Position numbers and translations under genes: made by a program. Shown here piece by piece: positions 54,890 through 64,000 of a DNA stretch of 64,000 nt. The DNA is from Triticum aestivum (taxonomy: Eukaryota; Streptophyta; Magnoliopsida; Poales; Poaceae), in the NCBI RefSeq assembly GCF_018294505.1, contig NC_057795.1, positions 519,141,512 to 519,205,511 on the forward strand. Direction: 5' to 3'. A model generated the notes under the pieces. The model was not told the origin of the DNA, searched no databases, and saw only the letters and a list, made by a program, of their open reading frames with translations. Positions within the stretch are counted from its first letter, which is position 1. Every line of letters begins with the position of its first letter.

Positions 54890-57800
54890 ATGCCTAGCCG
54901 GGTGGGCGCTGACGATGCCCGTGGCGGCCCCGGAGTGGGGGAGATCGTGGACGCCAGCGGCGGCGTGCGCGAGAGAGCCGTGCCTCCTGGGAACCGTTCC
55001 GCGGCGCGGAAGACCGCGCGGTTCGCGGAGCCCGTCTCCGCGCCGCGCGGGAGCGGCAACGTCGACGACGACGACGGCGACGGCGACGACGGCGACGGCG
55101 TGGAGATCACCTTCGACAAGCGGTACGACACGATCGCGGTGCCCCGCGTGAGACCGGTGGCGCGCGGTGAGGACCCGTGCGTGAAGCTGCTGGCGCGGAC
55201 GCCGGAGAAGCCGGAGTCCTCGTCCGGCCATGCCGTGCTCAAGAACTCCTTGACGCGGATCCAGCAGGAGACCCGGCGGGTCGCGTCCTTGAAACGCCGG
55301 GGAGGCGGCTTCGACAGGCCCATGCCGTCCGCCCCCGCGCGCGCGCTCCAGGGTCTCAAGTTCGTCAGCGAGACACACGCCTCCAACGGATGGACCGAGG
55401 CCGAGAGGTTCTACGACAGAAATGTACGCCTCCCCCGCTCCATGTTCGGCCAGTGCATCGGTACGTCAAACACCTCGCCCCGCTCGCGCTCCGCCATGTC
55501 TCAATCGGAAATACAATTCGCTCATGCCTGATTAGTTGGGCATATGTACGCGCTCACTGTAATCAAACAATTTTGCATGCAGGTATGAAAGAGGCCGCGT
55601 TCGCCGGCGAGCTGTTCGACACGCTGGGAAGGCGGCGGCGCATCTCCGGGGACAGCATCGACAGGGCGGAGCTGCGCGAGTTCTGGGATCAAATCTCCGA
55701 CCCCAGCTACGAGAACCGCCTGCAGCTCTTCTTCGACATGTACGCTAACTATAACTCCAGCCCACAACCCATTACTTAACCCCTCAAGTACTTCCTCCCC
55801 CTCAGTTTACTTCCAAGTTTATACACTAGACCACACAACACAAATATTTGAGATTTAACTCCTGAATTGTTTTTTAGAAAAAACTTCCAATCTATTTAAT
55901 CAACTATGAACTAAAGTAATCACATATACTCCCTCAGTCCGGAAATACTTGTCATCAAAATAAATAAAAAAGAATGTATGTAGATATATTTTAGTTCTAG
56001 ATACATACCTTTTTGTCCATTTTGATGACAAGCATTTTCAGTCGGAGGAAGTGCCATGTAAGCTATCTGAATGAAAGTTGTATCAATCGGTAGCGGAGCT
56101 ATATGGGTGGCCCCCCAGCTCAAAGAAAAACTTATGTGAATATCTTTGTATTAGATCAAATTTTCCACTAAAAATCAGCATATAGAGATTTTGTTTGCCC
56201 CCGCAGCCAATGGCCCCTCATGATTTTAGCCCAAGCTCCGTCACCAGTACCATTGGAAACTTCTTCGAAATGTGAATACTGTGGTATGCTTTTGTGTCGT
56301 GTAAATCATATATTTTGTCGATACTTTAGAAGGAAGGGGTAGCATTTATTAACAAAAACAACTTTGTGAATAGTGAATGCATTTGACTAACCAACAGGGT
56401 GGACAAGGACGCTGACGGGAGGATCAGCCAGGTGGAGTTCAAACAGGTAAATTCCAACTACTCTTTCACTAGTTCATTCAAGCATCTCTCCATTCTCCAA
56501 AAATAGGAATGGCGTGCGCGCGCGTATGTGTGTGTGTGTGTGTCTGTGCGTGTGCTAGTCTCTCTGTGTGCGTGTGTGTGTTCTCTGATTTTCGACGATT
56601 GATATACTCGCTCAAAAAGACTGCCATTGCACATTGCACATCAATTAGGGTTATTCTGATCTGGTTTGCAGATAATTACAATGAGCGCGTCGGCGAACCA
56701 GCTAACGGTGGGCGGACAGGACTTCGAGGAGTGTGCCCGGTTAATCATGGAGAAGTTGGACCCCGACGGCCTTGGCTACATTGAGGTAATGAACTCTGTT
56801 ACGACCAACAATGTTGCTGACAACGAAATGGTGATGCAAAGAATTACTAATTGGGGTTGTCAAATCTCAAACGAAGCTATATTTTGAAAAAAAAAATCTT
56901 TCTTGAATGTATGTCATTTGACTTAGACTTAATTAAGCCTCAGTCGACTAAGACCTAATCATATTTATTAAAATGGTGAGAATTAATTTGCAGTTGTACG
57001 ACCTAGAGACACTATTGGTGAAATTGTGGAAGGAACCCAATCCTCTGAGGCGGTGGTACCGCCACGCCAGATACTTCCTCAAGGACAATTGGCGCCCCTG
57101 CTGGGTCGCGTCCTTGAACCGCCGGGGAGGCGGCTTCGACAGGTCCATGCCGTCCGCCCCCGCGCGCGCGCTCGAGGGTCTCAAGTTCGTCAGCGGGACA
57201 GACGCCTCTGACGGATGGACCGAAGCCAGGAGGTTCTTCGACAGAAATGCACGCCTCCCCCGCTCCATGTTCGGCCAGTGCATCGGTACGTCAAACACTT
57301 CGCCTCGCTCGCACTCCGCCATGTCTCAATCGGAAATACAATTCGCTCATGCCTGATTAGTTGGGCATATGTACGCGCTCACTGTAATCAAACAATTTTG
57401 CATGCAGGTATGAAAGAGGCCGCTTTCGCCGGTGAGCTGTTCGACGCGCTGGGAAGGCGGTGTCACATCTCCGGGGACAGCATCGACAAGGCGGAGCTGC
57501 GCGAGTTCTGGGATCAAATCTCCGACTCCTGCTACGAGACCCGCCTGCAGCTCTTCTTCGGCATGTACGCTAACGATAACTCCAGCCCACAACCCATTAG
57601 TTAACCCCTCAAGTACTTCCTCCGCCTCAGTATACTTCCAAGTTTAGAGCATCTCCAGCCGTTCGGCCCCTCAGGGCGTCAAAAAAGAGCGGTCTGGGAC
57701 GAACCGGTGCTAGATTGGTCCCTGGGTTCGGTTCGCTCCCAGTCACAAGCTCACAGTCACCCTGGGTTTGGCGAAGTTCGTTTTAATTTTTTGCAAACTC

Positions 57801-60800
57801 GGCGATTTTTGCAGGAACTAGGCCATACTCATTGAAATTTGTACAAAACCATAAAAATATGTAAGAACTACGCCTAACTTAAAAAACAAACTAAAAACCC
57901 TAGCTGCCGCCATCGCCGTCGCCGTCGTCTACGTGCTGAGAAACCTGTAGAAGCGAGTGTAGTCGCCGCCGTCACCGGCGGCGGCGGCGGCGTCGTCGCG
58001 CGCCTTGCCTGCGACGTCCCTGTTGCAACCCTGGGCGGGGTCGCCGACACGTGGCGGGGCGCTTGACGGCCCGGCCTCGCCCTCCTCGTCGCTGTCGATG
58101 ACGATAACGCCGCCCTCCTCGGCGCGGCGACGGGCCTGGTGCTCCAGGTACGCCTGTCGCTGGCGGCGCATCTACTCGCGGACGTATTCCTCCTTCGCGC
58201 ATTTGAGGACGGACTCGTCGTCGGGGGCACCATGTCGACGTGCTCCGGCTTCACGGGGAGCAATCCCGGCTCGGGCTTCGGCCGGACCAGGCTAGGGAGC
58301 GCCTCGCCAGTGCCGTCGCAGGTGGTGAGGGCTCATTGATGACGAGGGCGCCGCTGCGAGCGCGACACCCGAGCAGTGTCCCCTCCGGCTCGGGCCGGGG
58401 TGGAGGGCCCGCGGCCAAAGCCGTTCGCCGCTGCGCCGTCGCCTGGGAATCTCTCGGCCATGCTTTGCTCGTCGGCGGGGGGGTGGGGAAGGTTGTGGCT
58501 GCGCCGCCTGTGAGGCATCAATGGAGGCTGACCGGCGCGGCAGCCTTGGCATTGATTCCCGCGGGAACCGAGGCAATGAGGGCGACGAAGCGGCCGTCTC
58601 GCTGACTAGGCGGGCCCGCGGCTCTTTCGCGCCAAAACCACTTGCCCCGGCGCCCCTGGGCGCCCCCCAGCGTGCCGGGCTCGGCCTGAGTCCGCCGGCG
58701 CTGATTTCGGCCCAAGCAGGCGAAAAACGGGCTCCTGGGGGCGCGAATGGCCCGTTTTTTTGGCGCTGGCGCGAAAAAATCGTCTGGAAAGGCCGTGTTG
58801 TGGGCACGGCTGGAGATGCTCTTATATACACTAGAACACACAACACAAATATTTGAGATTTAACTCCAAAATCATTTTTTTCGAAAAACTTCCAACCTAT
58901 TCAATCAACTATGAATTAAAGTAATCATATTTTATCAACTATGAATTAAAGTAATCACATATACCATGTAAGCTATCTGAATGAAGATTGTATCATTCGG
59001 TGGCGGAGCTATATGGGGGTGGCTCCCCAGCTCAAAGAAAAACTTATGTGTATATCTTTGTATTAGATCAAAATTTTCACTAAATATTAGCATATAGAGA
59101 TTTTGTTTACCCCGCAGCCAATGGCCCCTCATGATTTTTGCCCAAGCTCCGTCACCGGTATCATTGGAAACTTCTTGGAAATGTGAATACTGTGGTATGC
59201 TTTTGTGTCGTGTAAACCATATATTTTGGAGATACTTTAGAAGGAAGGGGTAGCATTTATTAACAAAAACAACTTTGTGTCGAATAACTCATATATTTTG
59301 TGGATCAAGGTCAAACGTGAAGTATTTATTGAATAGTGAATGCATTTGACTAACCAACAGGGTGGATAAGGACGATGACGGGAGGATCAGCCAGGTGGAG
59401 TTCAAACAGGTAAATTCCAACTACTCCCTCCGTCTAGGTGAGTAAGTCATCTTAGGTTGTGCACCGTGACCAAGGGGGAGGGGAAAACGAGAGAACTTAA
59501 TGTTCATTTGCTAACTAATAGCATTGCATGCAATGAACTAACCACTGCATGTCGTGTTTGGTAGTCTCAGGTCATTAAAAGCATGCACACCCCACATCTC
59601 TTATTGGTTGATATGTCAAGAAACAAAAAAGATGTAGAATTTAATGCACCGCGCCTAAATGTTTTGGGATTATTTGATTTTCGTAAGATGACTTACACAC
59701 CTAGATGGAGGGAGTACTCTTTCACTGGTTCATTCAGGCATCTCTCCATTCTCCAAAAACAGGAACGGTGTGTTCTCTGATTTTTGCTGATTGATATATA
59801 CATGCTCAAAAAGACTGCCATAGCACATTGCACATCACTGAGGGTTATTCTGATCTGGTCTGCAGATAATTACGTTGAGCGCGTCGGCGAACAAGCTAAA
59901 GGTGGGCGAACAGGACTCCGAGGAGTGTGCCCGGTTAATCATGGAGAAGTTGGACCCCGACGGCCTTGGCCACATTGAGGTAATGAATTCTGATGTCAAA
60001 GAACTAATCGGGATTGTGAAATCTCAAACGATGTGCTCACAGTGAACTGGTGATGCAAAGAATTACTAACCGGGATTGTCAAATCTCAAACGATGCTATA
60101 TTTAGATTTTTTTTCTTTCTTTCATATATGTCATCTGACTTGACTTGATTAAGTCTCGGTCGATTAGGACCTAACCACATTTATTTAAATGGTGAGAATT
60201 AATTTGCAGTTGTACGACCTAAAGACACTATTGGTGGAATTGTCGACGACGACCAACGGGGATGAATCGAGCAATCCGATGGCGGAACCCAATCCTCTCA
60301 GGCGGTGGTACCACCACGCCAGATACTTCCTCGAGGACAATTGGCGCCGTTGTTGGGTGATGCTCCTATGGTTCTCCATCTGCGCCGGTCTCTTTGCTTG
60401 GAAGTTCGTGCAGTACCGTCATCGTGCGGTGTTCCAGGTGATGGGCTACTGCGTGTGCGTGGCCAAGGGCGGTGCCGAGACGCTCAAGTTCAACATGGCA
60501 CTCACCCTCCTTCCCGTGTGCCGGAACGCCATCACGTGGCTCCGGAGCCGCACCGTCGCTGGGCAGTTCGTGCCGTTCAACGACAACCTCAACTTCCACA
60601 AGGTGATCGCGGTGGGGATCTCCGCCGGGGCCGGTTTGCATGTCTTCTCCCACCTAGCATGCGACTTTCCGCGGCTGTTGCACGCCACCGACGACGAGTA
60701 CAAGCCCATGAAGCCGTTCTTCGGCGACGTCAAGCCGCCCAACTATTGGTGGTTCTTGAAGGGCACGGAGGGGTGGACCGGGCTAGTGATGTTGGTGCTC

Positions 60801-63800
60801 ATGGCCATCGCCTTCACGCTCGCCACGGGGCGGTTCCGCAATAGGAAACCCAGGCTTGCCAAGCCCAAGAAGCAGGATGACAACCTCCCCCGGCACAAGA
60901 AGCGAGACAACCTCCCTAGGTTGCTCCACCGCCTCACCGAGTATGGCGGCGCCTCACGCAACCGTCTCACTATGCTCTTCTACGCCTTGCTCAATCGTTT
61001 CACCGGGTACAACACCTTCTTGTACACACACCACCTCTTCATCATCGTCTACGTGCTGCTCATCGTCCATGGCCACTTCCTCTACCTCACCAAGAAGTGG
61101 CAAAAGAAGACGGTATGTTAACACATCGAGCGAACACTGCATGCTCTAGTGCAAGGACCCTTTTCTAAATTCAGAGAGGACCGGAGGGGATTGAGAGAAT
61201 TTTGACTTGCATGGGGTTTAATCTTTCTTGGATCTCCTTCAAACCAATGATGTGGTACGTGCAGACGTGGATGTACCTCGCGGTGCCGATGATCGTGTAC
61301 GCGTGCGAACGACTGACCCGGACGCTGCGGTCGAGGGTGCGGGCGGTGCAGAAGGTCAAGGCGGTCGTGCACCCGGACCCGGCGGCCCTGTTGTCGCTGC
61401 ACTTGTCCAAGCCGCAGGGGTTCAGGTACAAGAGCGGACAGTACATCTTCGTCAAATGCCCTGATATCTCGTCATTCGAGTGGTAATTAAGCTGCCGCCA
61501 ACATCCTCGGCTCACTTGGTTAAACTAGGGATCTGTGTCTGATTAGTGGAACGAACGAATGTCCAGGCACCCCTTCTCCATCACATCGGCGCCGGAGGAC
61601 GACTACGTCAGCGTCCACATCAAGGCGATGGGCGACTGGACAAAAGACCTCAAGGACGCCTTCAAGGTACTAACTACTGCAATTAGTCGCGTCGATCTCA
61701 TCTTCAACCCCTATAAAAGCTTGAAAACCATGTTTGTTCCTGAATGTCCGTCTTATGTTTGCTTATCAACATTTCTAGTAATGGGGTTTACACTCGTGCT
61801 TGTGTGTGCCGGCGAATCACAGGTTTGCGAGTCGTCGACGGAGGAGAAGAAGACCGAGATTCTCCGAGTAGAGTACGACCATGACAAGGCCATGCCAACT
61901 CTGGGGGATAGAAAAAAGTACGTGGCTATTACCTGTGCTCATTAAAATTTCTCCCTTTTTGCCATGAAAGTTTGCTCTGATTTTTCTTATATGTTGGTTC
62001 GGCTTGAACTTTGATTGGGTGTGCAGTCTCCTCCCTGGTCCAACCCGGTCTGTCCTTTTTTTTCTGCATGAAAACCTTTTGATCTATTTATCAAATATCA
62101 TGATAGTACAAAGAATACAGGAAGCAATAGAAATTATATTTATATCCATAGACCACCTAGCTACGACAACAAACACTGAAACAAGCCGAAGGCGCGCCGT
62201 CGTCATCGCTCCTCCCTCAATGGAGCCCCAACCCGACCTGTCTAGTGCTGCATATGCCGTACTAACATCTACTAACTCCATTCCTAGATGTAAAACTGCC
62301 CCAGCGTCTTATATTTAGGAATGGAGGTAGTATGATACTAAAATAGTTTCGTTACATCATCGTAAAGTTTTTTCATTTTGAAAAATCATGAAGTATATGT
62401 TTCACTGTATGTTTTGATTTTGTGGATATTATTAACATGTTTGTCTATATATCTGGTTAAATGTACGGAATTTTTCCCACAAAAAGATATATTAACTGAT
62501 TTGAAATAAAGTTAAAACCTTATATAATTTGAGACTGAAGGACCACATGGTATAATCACATCCACACATATTTCAAATAAATAGTTTATGATGTGCATCG
62601 ATAAGAGCCATAGGCCATAGCCACTTCCTCTGATCTCTTTGATCGTCAACCACCAGAGATTTTCTTTTGCTCGTATGGCAGGACGAATTTCCACGTACCA
62701 ACTGGCATTCGTGACTGCCATGTCCCCCCCGTTGTGTATGAGATACTCCATTGTTTATATTTTCGGGAAGATGGACGACCATCAGTTGAGGTTAGAATAG
62801 GAATAATTTTGTGGGGCAGAAATAACATTCTCACTTCCTGCTGCATCCTTGCATGAACAAAATTTACTCGCTCAGTTCACTATTATAAGATGTTTTGAAT
62901 ATTTTAATATAGACTACATATATAGTAAAATGGGCAAACAAACATACCAAAATGCATTTACATACATTAGATTGAAAAAATAAGTTGGAACATTTTTTTT
63001 ATAATAATGAAAGGGGGGAGTATCTACTGTCCACATGTTTTCCTCACGAGATTGATGTCTTGGTCATGTGAAGTTATCTTAATCAACCCGATTAGTTACG
63101 AGAAGCAACTGTGACTAGCAAAAAATGTTCGTGCTGCAGGTACCCGAAGGTGCTGATTGACGGGCCGTACGGCGCGCCGGCACAGGACTACAAGCAGTAC
63201 GACACCTTGCTACTGGTGGGACTCGGCATCGGAGCCACACCCATGATCTCGATCATCAAGGACATCATCAACAACATGAAGCGGCTTCCCGGGGACATCG
63301 AGTCAGGCAACCCTGGCGACGGGAGCACGCCATCATCGTTCCGGACTCGCCGCGCCTACTTCTACTGGATCACCCGGGAGCAAGAATCCCTGGAGTGGTT
63401 CCGTGGGATCATGGACGAGGTGGCCGAGACGGACGAGCAGGGCGTCATTGAGCTCCACGTCCACTGTACGAGCGTCCACGAGGAGGGCGACGCCCGGTCG
63501 GCGATGCTCACTATGGCCCAGTCCCTCAACCACGACGAGCACGGCATTGACATCATCTCCGGCAGTCGAGTCAAGACCAGCTTCGGCCGAGCAAACTGGA
63601 GGGAAGTCTACCGACACATAGCCCAGCGGAATCAACGAAAACGTGTCGGTCAGTATATACAAGCAAGGAAATTTTGTTACTTGATGATGGTTGTGACCAC
63701 TTAAAAAATTTGAGCAAAGTCAAGTCTAGATAGGAATTATCAATACATGCACGAGCTATCACAAATTGTCCACCATAACTTAGTTGATGAGCTCAGGTAT

Positions 63801-64000
63801 CTGCACATAAGAACAATAAAATCAATCAATCAGCATATATATATATATATATGTACATACATAGCATTACTTTGCAGATTTGACACTAACTCTGTGTTTC
63901 TTGGACATCATAGGAGTGTTCTACTGTGGCATGCCGGCGCTGACGAAAGAGCTGCGCGAGCTTGCGAAGCTTTCCTCGAGAGAAACAAGCACAACATTCG
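54890..64000 (+). CDS. Rboh: Respiratory burst NADPH oxidase with duplicated EF-hand module (3' end beyond window)
   Basis: Plant plasma-membrane NADPH oxidase that makes apoplastic superoxide. Exon model: 54890-55460, 55583-55739, 56398-56446, 56672-56785, 56994-57285 (chimeric), 57408-57564, 59361-59409, 59866-59979, 60210-61112, 61265-61482, 61567-61666, 61823-61917, 63140-63648, 63914 onward; all GT-AG with matching phases and no stop, at least 1138 codons. An acidic N-terminus leads to NADPH_Ox/EF-hand module 1 (residues about 150-297) and module 2 (about 350-501). The membrane part carries heme-ligand His pairs NFHK/GLHVF and THHLF/VHGH. FAD-binding [14 protein letters not shown]-binding GLGIGATPM and C-terminal [15 protein letters not shown] follow. 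Normal Rboh proteins have one module and about 900-950 residues; this one is 204 codons longer because of an internal tandem duplication. Only the last few residues are missing at the window edge. Confidence 0.9.
55929..56051. mobile_element. Stowaway MITE in copy A intron 2
   Basis: CTCCCTCAGTCCGGAAATACTTGTCATCA ends with TGATGACAAGC...GTCGGAGGAAG, an inverted-repeat Stowaway of 123 bp. The left duplication is TA and the right TG (TA expected). Copy B shows the empty site (ACATATACCATGTAAGC) near 58,955-58,971. Confidence 0.85.
56518..56582. repeat. (GT)n microsatellite in Rboh intron 3, copy A
   Basis: CGCGCGCGTATGTGTGTGTGTGTGTGTCTGTGCGTGTG, continuing as an interrupted GT tract. It is absent from the equivalent place in copy B (59,766), so it expanded or was lost after the duplication. 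Confidence 0.8.
56994..57285 (+). other. Chimeric exon at the Rboh duplication junction
   Basis: Starts as exon 5 ([11 protein letters not shown] ... [15 protein letters not shown]), then switches at 57,101-57,105 to exon 1 sequence ([20 protein letters not shown] ... RSMFGQCIG) and ends on the exon 1 splice donor. The switch falls at a shared GGGT, suggesting illegitimate recombination at microhomology. Frame is kept, and the join lies just before the first membrane segment ([12 protein letters not shown] in the intact exon 5), so the second module stays cytosolic. The exon 5 part is 12 codons shorter than in the 60,210 copy, an in-frame deletion. Confidence 0.88.
57647..58821. mobile_element. 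Harbinger-type element in copy B intron
   Basis: A 1175-bp element with a perfect 16-bp terminal inverted repeat GAGCATCTCCAGCCGT and TTA duplications (57,644-57,646 and 58,822-58,824). The empty site is visible in copy A near 55,823 (CCAAGTTTATACACTAG). GC-rich inside, with a broken minus-strand ORF. Confidence 0.9.
57929..58250 (-). pseudogene. Broken ORF of the intronic Harbinger element
   Basis: The minus strand gives [16 protein letters not shown], a TAG stop, then [20 protein letters not shown] and [17 protein letters not shown], ending [10 protein letters not shown] before a stop. Charged, coiled-coil-like with an acidic SUMO-motif-like [10 protein letters not shown] recall similar proteins from Triticeae Harbinger-like elements but know no function. 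Confidence 0.4.
59424..59714. mobile_element. Stowaway MITE in copy B intron 3
   Basis: Ends CTCCCTCCGTCTAGGTGAGTAAGTCATCTTA and TAAGATGACTTACACACCTAGATGGAGGGAG form a long terminal inverted repeat, flanked by TA duplications (59,422-59,423 and 59,715-59,716). Copy A has the empty site CCAACTACTCTTTCACT at about 56,455. Total 291 bp. Confidence 0.92.
62276..62326. mobile_element. Miniature Stowaway remnant in Rboh intron 8 (counting from the unduplicated gene)
   Basis: CTCCATTCCTAGATGTAA and its imperfect complement TTATATTTAGGAATGGAG flank only about 15 bases, so almost the whole centre of the MITE is gone. Confidence 0.5.
62867..63020. mobile_element. Degenerate Stowaway MITE in the same intron
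   Basis: The left end CTCGCTCAGTTCACTATTATAA and the right end in reverse complement CTCCCCCCTTTCATTATTATAA are flanked by TA on both sides (62,865-62,866 and 63,021-63,022). 154 bp and AT-rich. Confidence 0.7.
63832..63862. repeat. (AT)n microsatellite in the last visible Rboh intron
   Basis: GCATATATATATATATATAT followed by GTACATACATA; a simple repeat of about 20 bp, 50 bases before the 3' splice region of the last exon. Confidence 0.8.

Larger units (their letters stand above)
55279..57103 (+). repeat. Rboh internal tandem duplication, copy A
   Basis: About 1.8 kb from mid exon 1 (GGGTCGCGTCC, 55,278) to early exon 5 (CTGGGTC, 57,101-57,105). It contains the exon 1 3' part, exons 2-4 and the first 110 nt of exon 5. 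The EF-hand loop [12 protein letters not shown] (exon 3) has acidic or polar ligands at all canonical positions. The second, looser EF-hand is DPDGLGYIE. Copy A has a private Stowaway MITE (55,929-56,051). Confidence 0.88.
57104..60357 (+). repeat. Rboh internal tandem duplication, copy B
   Basis: The second copy of the same exon block. It is 3.25 kb because of a private Harbinger element (57,647-58,821) and a private Stowaway MITE (59,424-59,714); without these it is about 1.78 kb, matching copy A. Exons are the same length as in copy A (157, 49, 114 nt). The EF-hand loop is [12 protein letters not shown]. By eye about 33 of 498 compared exon bases differ, mostly changing amino acids. Confidence 0.88.

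Noticed and set aside
55460..60357. Two separate Rboh genes in tandem
   Set aside because: The second block has no exon 1 start, promoter or preceding terminal exons. It begins inside a chimeric exon that is in frame with the first block, and only one set of membrane and FAD/NADPH exons follows.
1..64000. CRISPR arrays, bacterial operons or organellar inserts
   Set aside because: No spaced direct repeats, Shine-Dalgarno-led gene strings or plastid/mitochondrial genes were seen; everything fits plant nuclear DNA.

Overview
This window is nuclear DNA of a Triticeae grass (wheat/Aegilops type). The evidence is Angela/BARE-1/WIS-type Ty1-copia elements, Triticeae-style Ty3-gypsy LTRs, a CACTA transposon with CACTAGTAGAAAA ends, PIF/Harbinger and Stowaway elements, an Au-type SINE, several LINEs, and an intron-rich plant NADPH oxidase gene. 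Family assignments come from motifs and remembered family structure; no search was run.

Left part (1-25,195) is one nested pile of retroelements. A LINE (23,331-25,195) was hit by Angela-2 (15,990-23,330). The 5' LTR of Angela-2 was hit by a minus-strand gypsy element (gypsy-2: 2,689-6,284 plus 15,008-15,989). Gypsy-2 was in turn hit by Angela-1 (6,285-15,007, complete, both LTRs, near-matching 5-bp target duplication) and by a second gypsy element (gypsy-1, 1-2,688) that runs off the left edge.

Middle part (27,090-42,515) is a second nest. A 5'-truncated LINE (27,090-27,253 plus 41,825-42,515) holds a 14.6-kb CACTA element (27,254-41,824, 3-bp duplication GGC). The CACTA carries a multi-exon gene whose product looks B3-like. 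A recent minus-strand Angela-3 (31,616-40,358, perfect 5-bp duplication AGTAT) splits that gene. Two long miRNA-precursor-like hairpins also lie inside the CACTA.

Right-centre (42,516-54,370) holds an Au-like SINE, two PIF/Harbinger-type elements (44,349-45,957 and 46,063-47,812), a near-full-length LINE (48,574 to about 53,545) and another LINE 3' fragment.

Right end (54,600-64,000) is the only convincing host gene: a plus-strand Rboh (respiratory burst NADPH oxidase), cut by the window end in its last exon. It carries an internal tandem duplication of the segment from mid exon 1 to exon 5. Every splice phase is preserved, so the predicted protein has two copies of the cytosolic NADPH_Ox/EF-hand regulatory module (+204 codons) before the membrane and FAD/NADPH domains. 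The two copies have different MITE insertions, each with a visible empty site in the other copy, which argues that the duplication is old and real rather than an assembly artefact. This is the most interesting object in the window.
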